Numbered from the stretch's first letter, positions 15,650 to 24,132 are shown. The stretch: 64,000 nt of DNA from RYN-230 sp963834705 (GCA_963834705.1 CAWICV010000004.1:228071-292070), one strand, 5' to 3'. Notes: a model not told the origin generated them from the sequence alone. Made by a program: numbers and translations.

Positions 15650-16399
15650 ATGACCAGTGCGGATGCGCCGAGCCAATCAGGCCGCAGCGAGTCCCTCAGC
15701 CTACGGCAGGTGACGATCCTCGAGTACATCCGGGAATCCGTGCAGCGCCGCGGCTATCCGCCCTCGCTGCGTGAGATCGCCCAGGCGGTCGGCCTGTCCA
15801 GCCAGTCCACGGTGTCCTACCACCTATCGGCATTAGTGAAAAAGGGCTATCTGAGCCGGGGGCGGGGATTGCCACGCACCACGGTGGAACTGCCAGCCGG
15901 GCAGGGGGCGGCACCGCCATCTCTCGCCGCAGCGGACACGCCCCTCGCTGAGCCGGCGGGCACTGCCCCCGCTGAGCCGGGCACCGCGCCCGTCCCGGCC
16001 GACCTGGACCGCCCGGTCCCGGTGCCGCTGATCGGCCGGATCGCGGCTGGTGTGCCGATCACCGCGCAGCAGGAGGTGGAGGACACTTTCCTGCTGCCGC
16101 GCAAGATCGTCGGCCACGGCACCCTGTTCATGCTCCGGGTAGCCGGCGACTCCATGATCAACGCGGGCATCACCGACGGCGACTACGTGATCATCCGGCA
16201 GCAGGAGAAGGTGTTCAGCGGGGACATCGTGGCCGCGCTGATCGAGGGCATCGAGCACGAGGCCACGGTCAAGACGTTCCAGCGCGCCGAGGACGGCAAG
16301 TGCTGGCTGATGGCGCACAACCCGGCCTACCCGCCGATCCGGGGCGACAGCGCGGAGATCATGGGCAAGGTCGTCGCGGTGCTCCGCCGCACGGTTTAG
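15650..16399 (+). CDS. lexA: LexA-type repressor/autoprotease
   Basis: 249 residues from ATG 15650. N-terminal winged helix LSLRQVTILEYIRESVQRRG, then REIAQAVGLSSQSTVSYHLS. A long Ala/Pro-rich linker (about residues 82-120) leads to the S24 latent protease. Self-cleavage pair A133-G134 in GRIAAGVP, nucleophile S168 in VAGDSMI, general base K208 in EATVKTF: all catalytic positions are intact. LexA represses SOS genes until RecA triggers self-cleavage. I do not see a clear actinobacterial SOS palindrome upstream, only a GAACAT half-site overlapping the start. The long linker and divergent recognition helix leave open a second, specialised LexA paralogue. Confidence 0.85.
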   Translation: MTSADAPSQSGRSESLSLRQVTILEYIRESVQRRGYPPSLREIAQAVGLSSQSTVSYHLSALVKKGYLSRGRGLPRTTVELPAGQGAAPPSLAAADTPLAEPAGTAPAEPGTAPVPADLDRPVPVPLIGRIAAGVPITAQQEVEDTFLLPRKIVGHGTLFMLRVAGDSMINAGITDGDYVIIRQQEKVFSGDIVAALIEGIEHEATVKTFQRAEDGKCWLMAHNPAYPPIRGDSAEIMGKVVAVLRRTV

Positions 16400-16409
16400 A
16401 CCGGGCTCA

Positions 16410-16426
16410 ACCCCGCCAGCCGGGGT
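16410..16426 (+). terminator. Short hairpin after lexA
   Basis: ACCCCG and CGGGGT flank a 5-nt loop 10 nt after the lexA stop, followed by a pyrimidine-rich stretch. Modest stem; terminator role inferred. Confidence 0.35.
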
Positions 16427-16534
16427 CTCTTCCTATCCGGGGTGAACGGCCGCATATCTGGGTGATCGGCCGCGCTGAGCTGGGCACGATGCTTGGGGTA
16501 ACCCGCGTGGACGATGGCAAGGGAAGGTGTCCAG

Positions 16535-16864
16535 ATGGGCGATGACAGCAAGGTCCACCAGTACGAGCGCGTCGTGGTCAGCGGTGAAGGCGCAACGGCC
16601 CGGGAGATCCGCATCTACGGCCAGGAGGGCCGGCTGATCCTTGAGGGCTGGCAGGTTGCCGACGACAGCGGTCAGACGGCCTGGATCAGCGAAGCCGGCG
16701 CCATCGCCGTCTTCGGCCAGCCGCTGCATCCAGGTGAGACGACGGAGGCCGGTCCGCTGTGGCTCTTCGAGAACTTCTCCGAAGTCAAAGAGATGGGCTC
16801 CTGTTCACCACCGTTCATGGCTGATGTCGCCAGATCACTCGGCGAGCGGTACGACCCCGCTTAG
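16535..16864 (+). CDS. Conserved hypothetical protein
   Basis: 109 residues from ATG 16535 with GGAAGG 7 nt upstream. No domain recognised. The sequence is soluble, mixed alpha/beta and acidic, with EIRIYGQEGRLILEGWQVAD and FENFSEVKEMGSCSPPFMAD. It is 8 nt upstream of the NmrA-like gene and probably co-transcribed with it and the DUF417 gene. Confidence 0.65.
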   Translation: MGDDSKVHQYERVVVSGEGATAREIRIYGQEGRLILEGWQVADDSGQTAWISEAGAIAVFGQPLHPGETTEAGPLWLFENFSEVKEMGSCSPPFMADVARSLGERYDPA

Positions 16865-16872
16865 GAGGAGAT

Positions 16873-17619
16873 ATGAGGCTCACAGTGATCGGCGGGACCG
16901 GGCTGATCGGCTCACAGGTGGTCGAGAAGCTGACCGCAGCTGGCCACCAGGCCGTGCCCGCGGCACTGTCCACCGGCCTGGATCTGATCACGGGCAAGGG
17001 ACTGGACCAGGCGCTGGAAGGCGCCGAGGTCGTGGTCAACGTGGCGAACTCGCCGACATTCGACGAAGCCTCCGTGGACTTCTTCCGGACCGCCATGAAC
17101 AACCTGCTGGCCGCCGGGGAACGTGCTGGTGTTGGGTATCAGGTGATCCTCTCGATCGTGGGCGTGGACCAGGTGCCCCAGCTGGTCTACTACCGGGCCA
17201 AGACCCTGCAGGAGGATCTGCTCCGCCAGGGGCCCACGGCGTACTCCATCGTGCGCGCCACCCAGTTCTTCGAATTCATGGACACACTCGTGACCGAGAC
17301 TTCTGATGACGCCACCGTCCGCCTGCCCGCTACCCGTGTTCAGCCGATCGCCGCCGCCGATGTCGCGGATGCGGTCGTCAACGTCTGCACCGGGCCCCCA
17401 CTGCGCGGCATCCGGAACTTTGCCGGCCCGGATGTCTTCCCCCTCGACGAACTCGGCCGGCTCACCCTGGCGGCACAGCACGACGACCGGACCGTGATCA
17501 CCGACGACAAGGCCGGCACCTTCGGGGGCGTCACCGGCGACGTGCTTATCGCAGGCCCGGACGCCCACCTGGCACCGACGCACTACCAGGACTGGATCCA
17601 GAGGCGATCAGGGAGATAG
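16873..17619 (+). CDS. NmrA-like NAD(P)-binding reductase (atypical SDR)
   Basis: 248 residues, GGAGGAG five nt before the ATG. MRLTVIGGTGLIGSQVVEKL has the GGTGLIG dinucleotide motif. VRATQFFEFMDTLV marks the same family as the gene at 3032-3796. No YxxxK catalytic pair. Middle gene of a probable operon (hypothetical, reductase, DUF417 membrane protein; gaps of 8 and 2 nt). Pairing with a DUF417 protein suggests a stress or redox function. Confidence 0.85.
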   Translation: MRLTVIGGTGLIGSQVVEKLTAAGHQAVPAALSTGLDLITGKGLDQALEGAEVVVNVANSPTFDEASVDFFRTAMNNLLAAGERAGVGYQVILSIVGVDQVPQLVYYRAKTLQEDLLRQGPTAYSIVRATQFFEFMDTLVTETSDDATVRLPATRVQPIAAADVADAVVNVCTGPPLRGIRNFAGPDVFPLDELGRLTLAAQHDDRTVITDDKAGTFGGVTGDVLIAGPDAHLAPTHYQDWIQRRSGR

Positions 17620-17621
17620 AT

Positions 17622-18101
17622 GTGGACACACGGCACACACCGGTGAGCGGCCTGGCGGCCGCGGGATCCTCGGTCATGCGCTACGGGCTGGTGACGACCC
17701 TGGTGTGGATCGGGGCGCTGAAGTTCACCGACTACGAAGTCCAGAACGCCGAGGTCCTGGTTACCGCGAGCCCGCTGACCTCACGGCTGCGCAAGAAGCT
17801 GGGCGCAAAGAAGCTCGGCTGGCTCGTCGGGGTCACGCAGCTGACCCTGGGCTCTTTGATCGCGGCCAAGCCGGTCGCGCCCCGGGCCTCGGCGGTGGGC
17901 AGCCTCGGGGCCGCGGGGATGATGGTTAGCACGCTCAGCTTCCTGGTCACGACGCCGGAAGCGTGGCGGGAGGGGCCGGGTGGGATACGGCAGCTGTCCG
18001 TGCTGGGCGAGGCCCTGCTCAAAGACACCGTGCTCCTCGGCGCCGCCATTGTGACGGCCGCTGAGTCGCTGCAAGCCGCTCGCACCGGTAACCGGCCGTA
18101 G
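17622..18101 (+). CDS. DUF417 (YkgB-like) membrane protein
   Basis: 159 residues; GTG 17622 two nt after the reductase stop with GGGAG upstream. RYGLVTTLVWIGALKFTDYE is the DUF417 signature, followed by ASPLTSRL and three further hydrophobic segments (GVTQLTLGSLIA, GAAGMMVSTLSFLVTTPE, LGAAIVTAAESL). Four predicted membrane spans. The E. coli homologue YkgB is linked to reactive chlorine stress through the rcl locus; the role here is inferred by family only. Confidence 0.85.
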   Translation: MDTRHTPVSGLAAAGSSVMRYGLVTTLVWIGALKFTDYEVQNAEVLVTASPLTSRLRKKLGAKKLGWLVGVTQLTLGSLIAAKPVAPRASAVGSLGAAGMMVSTLSFLVTTPEAWREGPGGIRQLSVLGEALLKDTVLLGAAIVTAAESLQAARTGNRP

Positions 18102-18117
18102 CGCGCTTGCGGAGTGG

Positions 18118-18909
18118 TCAGCCCACCTCGTGCAGGTCATGGAGGGCCAGGAATTTCCCGATCATGGCATTTACCTGGCCCGGCACTTCGAGTTGGTTGA
18201 AGTGACCGGACCCGACCGTCTGGCCAATCGCGATCTCGCGATAGGCGGCGCGCAGGCCGGCCGCGGAATTGGCCGGATGGGCCGAGCCGATCGACAGCAC
18301 CGGCACGGTGGCCTGGCTTAGCGCGCTCACCCCGTCGAACTCGCCCATGGCCAGCAGCACGGCGGCCGCGATCCCCGGGTCGCCCGCCGGGAAGGTCGCG
18401 ATGATCTCGTCCCGGCGGACCGTGTCGGTAGGCAGGAAGAACCCCCGGGCGAACGAGGTCCGCCAGGATCGGTCGGCGTCGGCGCGGACCGCGTCCACCG
18501 ACTCACGGAAGAACGCCTTGGCCGGCTCGTTGCTGATCGGCGCCGGGTCCACCATGACCAGCGCGCTGAGCACGCCCGGCCGGGCGGCGCAGGACAGCCC
18601 GATCAGCGCGCCCAGGCTGTGCCCGATCAGCACGGGGCGGCGGAGCCCGGCCACGTCCGTGACGGCGAGCACGTCGTCGGCCAGCACATCGACGTCGTAG
18701 CAGGCAGCCGCCGGGCCGGGCCGGCCGCTCTCGCCGTGCCCGCGCAGGTCCAGGGCCAGCACGGTGTGACCGGGCTCGAAGAACTCGATCTGCGGCGCGA
18801 GATACGACCGGTCGCAGCCCCAGCCGTGCACGAAGACGATCGGCGGGTCACCGCCGCCCGCGACGTCATAGGCCAGGCTGATGCCGGACACCTCGGTGCA
18901 CGAGGCCAT
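18118..18909 (-). CDS. Alpha/beta-hydrolase
   Basis: 263 residues from ATG 18909. Classical fold: IVFVHGWGCDRSYL (oxyanion region), nucleophile elbow VLIGHSLGA with Ser98, and the late histidine in VGSGHFNQLEVP. LALDLRGHGESGRPG is typical of esterase/epoxide hydrolase/haloperoxidase-like members. Monocistronic and convergent with the DUF417 gene. Substrate unknown. Confidence 0.85.
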   Translation of the reverse strand: MASCTEVSGISLAYDVAGGGDPPIVFVHGWGCDRSYLAPQIEFFEPGHTVLALDLRGHGESGRPGPAAACYDVDVLADDVLAVTDVAGLRRPVLIGHSLGALIGLSCAARPGVLSALVMVDPAPISNEPAKAFFRESVDAVRADADRSWRTSFARGFFLPTDTVRRDEIIATFPAGDPGIAAAVLLAMGEFDGVSALSQATVPVLSIGSAHPANSAAGLRAAYREIAIGQTVGSGHFNQLEVPGQVNAMIGKFLALHDLHEVG

Positions 18910-18933
18910 GTCCCACCCCCTGGCCGCCCATGA

Positions 18934-18972
18934 TGCCAGCCCGCAGTGCCAGCCCGCAGTGCCAGCCCGCAG
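18934..18972. repeat. Three perfect copies of a 13-bp tandem repeat
   Basis: TGCCAGCCCGCAG is repeated three times head to tail just upstream of the hydrolase gene, followed by a partial fourth copy. Because it lies in the 5' region of that gene it may affect expression. Confidence 0.85.
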
Positions 18973-18974
18973 TG

Positions 18975-19133
18975 TCAGCTCAGCTTGGAGTTGACGATCC
19001 GCGGGGTGCCCCGGTCGCCGGGCACCACGACGGACGCGCTCGCCGTCAGCCGTGCCACGGCCGCGGTCGCGAGCGCGGCCCCGGCCGCAACTACCAGTGA
19101 GAACGGCCGAAACCAGCCAAGGTCCGTATGGCG
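18975..19133 (-). other. Possible small coding remnant with a membrane-like segment
   Basis: A 52-codon open frame with strong third-position GC reads WFRPFSLVVAAGAALATAAV, then ends GTPRIVNSKLS and a stop. It has no good start codon; the only GTG gives about 32 residues. It looks like the tail of a small membrane or secreted protein, but I recognise no family. Confidence 0.3.
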
Positions 19134-19160
19134 CTACCTGGTAAACGGTGATGTTCCTGG

Positions 19161-19967
19161 TCAGAGGGGTAAATGAGCTGGCCGGTAACCGATCAGCGCG
19201 GTGACGTGAACCTGCTCGGTGAACCGGGTGGCGCCGCCGACCGCGTCCCGGATGTGCGCGGCGAACGCCTCGCGGCGTTCCGGCGGCGGTAGCAGACGCG
19301 GGGGCATAGCTGAGTACAGGCCGCCGATCAGCGCCGTGAAATCCAGCTCGCTGGGGTAATCGATGGACCGCTGGTGCACGCCGGTGTATCCGGCGGCGAT
19401 CAGCCCGGACTGGTAGGCCTGCCGGGCCGGGGCGTCGGTGCCGCAGCAGGACTCCAGCCGGACGTCGAGCCATTCCTCCAGGCCGCGGCGCACCTCCCGG
19501 GACCACGGCACCGGCTGCTGCCACAACGGGGTCCCGTTAGCGATGATGGCCAGGCCGCCGCCCGGCCGGAGCGCCCCGCGGGCCGCCGCGAACAGCTCCG
19601 GGGCGGAGGTCAGGTGGATCGCGTTGGCGATGGTGACCGCGGCCAGCGCGGGCGCGCCGAGCAGCCCGGCCGCCCCCGGAAGGTCGCGGTCGGTGCCTTC
19701 GACCCAGGTCACGTTGGTCACGCCCTGCTCCGCGGCCGCCTGCCGGCCCAGCACGAGCATGTCCGGTTCCGGGTCGATCCCGGCTACCGCCCGGACCTGC
19801 CGGGCCAGCGGGAGGGTCAGCTGCCCGGTGCCGCAGCCGACATCGGCCAGCACATCGGCCGGCCCGAGCCGGAGCGCCCTGGCCAGCAGCCCGGTGAAGG
19901 CCGCCGGGTAGCCGCGCCGGAAGCGGGCGTAGAACGCCGCCGTCTCCCCACCGAACTCCCCTGCCAC
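19161..19967 (-). CDS. Class-I SAM-dependent methyltransferase
   Basis: 268 residues. Motif I is LADVGCGTGQLTLPLARQV, acidic motif AGIDPEPDML, and the third strand LRPGGGLAIIANGTPLW is typical of ubiquinone/trans-aconitate-type methyltransferases. The N-terminal FYARFRRGYP is common to this group. GTG start. No neighbour hints at the substrate. Confidence 0.85.
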   Translation of the reverse strand: MAGEFGGETAAFYARFRRGYPAAFTGLLARALRLGPADVLADVGCGTGQLTLPLARQVRAVAGIDPEPDMLVLGRQAAAEQGVTNVTWVEGTDRDLPGAAGLLGAPALAAVTIANAIHLTSAPELFAAARGALRPGGGLAIIANGTPLWQQPVPWSREVRRGLEEWLDVRLESCCGTDAPARQAYQSGLIAAGYTGVHQRSIDYPSELDFTALIGGLYSAMPPRLLPPPERREAFAAHIRDAVGGATRFTEQVHVTALIGYRPAHLPL

Positions 19968-20107
19968 CAGGCCAGCGTCCCCGCTGCTGGCCCGCCTGGC
20001 CAGCCGGTTCCGCGCACAGCGTTACCGCGGCCCGCACCAGGTAGGTATTTACCAACTCCCGATCTGGGGAGCCCGGCCCATGGTGCCGCCCCTGCCGCAG
20101 GGCCAGC

Positions 20108-21193
20108 ATGGGTGCCATGGACATCGTGCTGAACGCCCTCGCCCGCCGGGGGCGCGTCCTCGGCTGGGGTGCGCTGTTGCCACTCGTCATGCTCGTGACC
20201 ACCGTGTACTGGGGTGTCCGCCCGTGGACCGTGCTGCTGATCGCGGTCGCGGGGTCCGTCGCGGTGCTGGCGCCATCGGTCGCGGCCGGCCTGGCGGCTA
20301 TCACGCTGATTGGCTTCGCTTCCTGTGCTTTCGCGCTGTACCTGCGAGCCAGCACGATGCCGCCCGGCTCACCCACGTTGCGCCAGTACCCGCTGCACTC
20401 GCTGGTCTTCGGGGCCGGCCTGCCGCACGCCGTCGACCTGACGGCCGGACTGGTCATGCTGGCCTGCGGCGTGTGGCTGGTGCCGCGCACGATCGGCGGG
20501 CGTGCCGCGCTGGCCCGTCGCAACCGCGAGCTGATCGGCCGGGTCCGGCGGCTCACCGTGGCCCGGGTGGACGCGGTGGACATCGCGGCCGCGGAACTGC
20601 GCCGGGTGGAACGGGACCTGCACGACGGCGCGCAGGCCCGGCTGATCGCGCTGGGCATCTCGCTGCGCGCCATCGAGCGGCTGATCCGGACCGATCCAGA
20701 CGCGGCCGTGGTGCTGACCACCGAGTCGCGGCACAACTCGGCCCGGGCGCTGGCCGAACTGCGCGCCCTGGTCAGCGGGATCAATCCACCGGTGCTGGCG
20801 GAACGCGGCCTCGGCGATGCGCTGCGCGCCCTGGCGCTGGACTTCCCGGTGGCCACTACGACCGACATCGACCTGCCCGCGTGGCTGCCCGCACCGGTCC
20901 AGGCGGCCGCGTACTTCGCGGCGGCCGAGGCGCTGGCCAACGCGGCCAAGCACGCGGGCGCACGCAGCGTGCACATCCGTGCGGCGTACTCGGCGGGTGC
21001 GCTGCGCATCGAGGTGACTGACGACGGCGCGGGCGGCGCGGACCCGGCCCACGGCAGCGGATTGCGCGGCGTCGAGCGGCGGCTCAGTACATTCGACGGT
21101 GTGCTGGCGGTCAGCAGTCCGCCGGGCGGCCCCACCATCGTCGCCATCGAGGTGCCGTGCGCGTTGTCATCGCCGAAGACCTCTTCCTGCTGA
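20108..21193 (+). CDS. NarL-type sensor histidine kinase
   Basis: 361 residues from ATG 20108 (ATG 20117 also possible). Four to five N-terminal membrane spans within residues 15-127 and no sizeable sensor domain. Then a HisKA_3 dimerisation domain with ELRRVERDLHDGAQARLIAL (phospho-accepting His172) and a HATPase domain with AEALANAAKHAGA and DDGAGGADPAHGSGLRG. Overlaps the response regulator by 37 bp, so the two are translationally linked. Likely senses a membrane or envelope signal. Confidence 0.9.
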   Translation: MGAMDIVLNALARRGRVLGWGALLPLVMLVTTVYWGVRPWTVLLIAVAGSVAVLAPSVAAGLAAITLIGFASCAFALYLRASTMPPGSPTLRQYPLHSLVFGAGLPHAVDLTAGLVMLACGVWLVPRTIGGRAALARRNRELIGRVRRLTVARVDAVDIAAAELRRVERDLHDGAQARLIALGISLRAIERLIRTDPDAAVVLTTESRHNSARALAELRALVSGINPPVLAERGLGDALRALALDFPVATTTDIDLPAWLPAPVQAAAYFAAAEALANAAKHAGARSVHIRAAYSAGALRIEVTDDGAGGADPAHGSGLRGVERRLSTFDGVLAVSSPPGGPTIVAIEVPCALSSPKTSSC

Positions 21194-21801
21194 GGGAGGG
21201 GCTGGCCAGCCTGCTCACGGGGCACGGTTTCGAGGTCGCCGAGGCGGTCGGCGACGGGCCGTCGCTACTCCGCGCGCTGCTCGAGCACCGTCCGGACGTG
21301 GCCATCGTCAACGTCCGGCTGCCGCCCGCCTACTCCGATGAGGGCCTGCGGGCCGCGCTCGACGCCCGGCGCCAGGTGCCCGGGCTGCCCGTGCTCATCC
21401 TCTCCACTCACGTGGAGCGGCTGTATGCCCGCGAACTGCTGGCCGATCAGGCGGGCGGCGTCGGCTACCTGCTCAAGGACCGGGTGTTCACCGATGAGCA
21501 GTTCACTGACGCGATGCGCACGGTGGCCCGGGGCGGCACGGTGATGGATCCCGAGGTGGTGGCGAAACTGCTGGCCCGCCGGTCCAACCAGCCGCCGGTG
21601 ACCCGGCTCAGCCCGCGGGAACGTGACGTGCTCGCGCTGCTGGCTGAGGGCCGGTCGAACATCGCGATCGCGCAGCGCCTGGTTATCTCGGAGAAGGCGG
21701 TGAGCAAGCACTGCACCAGCATCTTCGGCAAGCTGGAGCTGCCGCCGTCCGAAGACGACAATCGGCGCGTGCTGGCCGTGCTCGCCTACCTGGACCGCTG
21801 A
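21157..21801 (+). CDS. NarL/LuxR-type response regulator with Asn at the phospho-acceptor position
   Basis: 214 residues, GTG 21157. The receiver domain opens MRVVIAEDLFLLREGLASLL (acidic pair E7, D8) and has the conserved Thr (ILSTH) and Lys (YLLKDR). The phospho-acceptor position, usually D in VDVRMPP, reads AIVNVRLPP: codon AAC, Asn52. The C-terminal LuxR HTH is intact: LSPRERDVLALLAEGRSNIA and SEKAVSKHCTSIFGKLEL. Regulation by phosphorylation is therefore doubtful, although the cognate kinase keeps its His. Either a phosphorylation-independent regulator or a mutant. Confidence 0.9.
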   Translation: MRVVIAEDLFLLREGLASLLTGHGFEVAEAVGDGPSLLRALLEHRPDVAIVNVRLPPAYSDEGLRAALDARRQVPGLPVLILSTHVERLYARELLADQAGGVGYLLKDRVFTDEQFTDAMRTVARGGTVMDPEVVAKLLARRSNQPPVTRLSPRERDVLALLAEGRSNIAIAQRLVISEKAVSKHCTSIFGKLELPPSEDDNRRVLAVLAYLDR

Positions 21802-21818
21802 CCGGCGCGACGCGCCGG
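21802..21818 (+). terminator. Hairpin after the two-component operon
   Basis: CCGGCG and CGCCGG enclose CGACG immediately after the response-regulator stop codon. Short GC stem without a T-tract; terminator role inferred from position. Confidence 0.4.
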
Positions 21819-21994
21819 AACGGCCCGGTTACCGGTTTCGGCCGTCCTTACCAGGGATGATGGACACATCAATGGCCCCGTCCGGGGATGTACGAATAAT
21901 TCCCGGGGCACCATAGGGGTGACGGAACGGGCGATTGGCGGCGCAGCCGCACCCCTAGGCGGCGCGCGGTCCGGACGGCGGTGGAGGCGCGGCG

Positions 21995-23224
21995 GTGAGC
22001 ATCGGCGAGGTCTTGGCTGGAGCGCGCGACCAGGCCGGGCTCAGCATCGCTCAGGTCAGCGAGCAGACCCGGATCAGGCAGGGCATCATCCAGGGCATCG
22101 AGGCCGATGACTACGGGGTGTGTGGCGGCGACTTCTACGCCCGGGGTCACATCCGCAGCATCGCGCAGGCGGTCGGGACCGACCCCGGGCCGCTGATCGA
22201 AGAGTATGACCACGACTTCTCGGCGACCGGCCCGATCTCGGCCACCGGCATCGAGGAACTGGTCGCGATGTCCCGGCCGCCGCAGCGGCCCCGGCTGAAC
22301 CCGGCCGTCCTTATCGCGGCGGCCGTGGTGGTCGTGCTCGGGATAGGCGGCTACCTACTCGCGACGGGCCTCGGGCACGGGTCCGGCGCCGTCCCCCGGG
22401 CGGCCGCGCCCAACAGCCTGGCTAGGCCCGCGGGCGGGAGCGCCAGCCCGGCCGCGGCCCAGGTCAGCAAGGCTGTGGTGGTCCGGCTGACCAGCCCGCG
22501 CGGCACCTCGGTGGTGTTCACTACCCCGTCCGGCCGGTACCTGTCCCGGTCCTACGCCGCAGCGGGCACGGCCGTCACCTACACGCTGCACCGGGCGGTG
22601 CACATCAAGCTGTCCGACCCGGCCGGTGTCCGGCTGACCGTGGACGGGAAGAACCCGCTGCCGGCCCACCAGGCCGCCGGCTCGGTGATGCTGAGCCTCG
22701 GCCCCGGCCGCCCGGTCACCGTGGCCACCCCGGCCGCGGCCGCGTCCCCGTCTCCGTCACCGTCGCCCACGTCGTCGGTGCAGAACCTGCAGCCGGTGAG
22801 CGCGACCGCGTTCGGCGCGTTCGGCCGCCCCGGGGATAACCCGCAGGGCGCGGCACTGGCCGTGGACGGCAGGCTCCGCACCGGGTGGCACACCGACTGG
22901 TACACCACCCCCCGGTTCGGCAACCTGTACCCCGGCACCGGCCTGCTGCTGAACATGGGCCACCAGGTCACCGTGGACCGGGTCCGGGTCAGGCTGGGCC
23001 CGATGCCCGGCGCGCACTTCCAGATCCGGGTCGGCTCGGCTCGTGACCTGGCCGGGCTGCCGGTCGCCGCCCGTTCCGCCGGGCCCGGCGGTGTGATCCG
23101 GCTGCCGCTGTCGAGCCCAGCGCACGGGCGTTATGTATTGGTGTGGTTTACCCAGCTGCCGCGAGATGCGGCGGGCACCTTCCAGGTCAGCGTGTTCAAC
23201 GTGGTGGTGCGGGGCCAGGGCTGA
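21995..23224 (+). CDS. RodZ-like HTH membrane protein with discoidin-like C-terminal domain
   Basis: 409 residues, GTG with GGAGG about 8 nt upstream. The N-terminal HTH_25 domain (GEVLAGARDQAGLSIAQVSE to FYARGHIRSIAQAVG) matches RodZ, the cytoskeletal anchor that binds MreB. One membrane span near residues 103-125 (AVLIAAAVVVVLGIGGYLLA) leads to a DUF4115-like beta domain (about 150-240), a Pro/Ser linker and a last domain of about 140 residues. That domain includes ALAVDGRLRTGWHTDWYTTP and FQIRVGSARDLAGLP, as in F5/8-type discoidin folds of actinobacterial kinase and MviN proteins. Probably links envelope synthesis to a cytosolic partner. The end overlaps the convergent methyltransferase gene by 29 bp. 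Confidence 0.8.
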   Translation: MSIGEVLAGARDQAGLSIAQVSEQTRIRQGIIQGIEADDYGVCGGDFYARGHIRSIAQAVGTDPGPLIEEYDHDFSATGPISATGIEELVAMSRPPQRPRLNPAVLIAAAVVVVLGIGGYLLATGLGHGSGAVPRAAAPNSLARPAGGSASPAAAQVSKAVVVRLTSPRGTSVVFTTPSGRYLSRSYAAAGTAVTYTLHRAVHIKLSDPAGVRLTVDGKNPLPAHQAAGSVMLSLGPGRPVTVATPAAAASPSPSPSPTSSVQNLQPVSATAFGAFGRPGDNPQGAALAVDGRLRTGWHTDWYTTPRFGNLYPGTGLLLNMGHQVTVDRVRVRLGPMPGAHFQIRVGSARDLAGLPVAARSAGPGGVIRLPLSSPAHGRYVLVWFTQLPRDAAGTFQVSVFNVVVRGQG

Positions 23225-23849
23225 CCGCGGGCTTGGTCCAGAGCAGCGAGTAGCGCCAGTACAGGTGCCTGCGGTAGCGGACGCCGGGCAGCAGCCGCTC
23301 GGCCAGCCGCCGCATCTGCCGGTAGCTGAGCGGTGGCGGCCAGACCAGCGGGGGCTGGTGCGGCCGGGGCAGCTGGCGGACGGTGCGCCGGCTCGCGTCG
23401 GCCAGCCGGTGCAGCTGGGTGCCCGCGACCGCGGGCACGGCCCGGGCGGAATCGGCCGGCGCGGCGTCCCGGGCCAGCCCGACCACGGCCAGCGTCCCGC
23501 CCGGGCGGAGCAGGGCGGACATTTTCTTTAACGCCAGTTCGGCGTCGATGTGATGCACCATGGCGACGGAGGTGACCAGGTCGAAGGACCCCGGCTGGAG
23601 CGGCGCGCGGCCGATGTCGCCGACCAGGTAGCCGATGCCGGCCGCCGCGGGATGGGCGCGGGCCACCCGGATGCACGGCTCGTCCCGGTCCAGCCCGGTC
23701 ACCCGGAGCCCGGCGGCGCGCAGCCGCCGGGTCAGCGCGCCAGTGCCGCAGCCAACGTCGAGCGCGGTCGCGCAGCCCGCCGGAATGGCATCCAGAATGA
23801 CCCGGTGGTAATGCCCGTTGTGGGTCCAGCGTTCCGGCGGGGCGGTCAT
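23196..23849 (-). CDS. Class-I SAM-dependent methyltransferase
   Basis: 217 residues from ATG 23849. Motif I ALDVGCGTGALTRRLRAAGL, VTGLDRDEPCI, then FDLVTSVAMVHHIDAELALK and LLRPGGTLAVVGLARD. The basic C-terminus (SYRQMRRLAERLLPGVRYRR HLYWRYSLLW in two blocks) is common in actinobacterial members of this family. Substrate unknown. Convergent with, and overlapping, the RodZ-like gene. Confidence 0.85.
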   Translation of the reverse strand: MTAPPERWTHNGHYHRVILDAIPAGCATALDVGCGTGALTRRLRAAGLRVTGLDRDEPCIRVARAHPAAAGIGYLVGDIGRAPLQPGSFDLVTSVAMVHHIDAELALKKMSALLRPGGTLAVVGLARDAAPADSARAVPAVAGTQLHRLADASRRTVRQLPRPHQPPLVWPPPLSYRQMRRLAERLLPGVRYRRHLYWRYSLLWTKPAVSPGPAPPR

Positions 23850-23898
23850 GCCCGCATTGTGCCGCAGGCGGGCTCGGGGCGGCTCGAGCCGGGGCCGG

Positions 23899-24132
23899 TC
23901 AGGCGACCCGGCGCCAGCCCAGCTCGCCAGCCTTCCAGCGGGCGATCGCCTTCTTCTCGCTAACCAGCTTGACTTCACGCAGCTGGTGGCCGTGCTCGTG
24001 CATGGCCTGCTCGGCCCCGGCCATTCCGTCGAGTGGCGAAGGCTGCGGGATCTCCCGCTTGGCACCGGACTGGTCGATAAGGATCAGGTGGGCCGGGCGG
24101 ATTTCTCCGGCCGGGTTGCTGTGGGTACTCAC
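23899..24132 (-). CDS. Conserved hypothetical protein
   Basis: 77 residues if GTG 24132 is used; a longer frame opens at ATG 24195, but its extra codons use A/T-ending triplets unlike the rest, so I favour the shorter form. The body, HLILIDQSGAKREIPQPSP, then QAMHEHGHQLREVKLVSEKK and ARWKAGELGWRRVA, ends in a pattern familiar from small actinobacterial proteins without known function. Confidence 0.5.
   Translation of the reverse strand: MSTHSNPAGEIRPAHLILIDQSGAKREIPQPSPLDGMAGAEQAMHEHGHQLREVKLVSEKKAIARWKAGELGWRRVA

Noticed and set aside
15555..15650. SOS box upstream of lexA
   Set aside because: Only a GAACAT half-site; no inverted partner at the right spacing.
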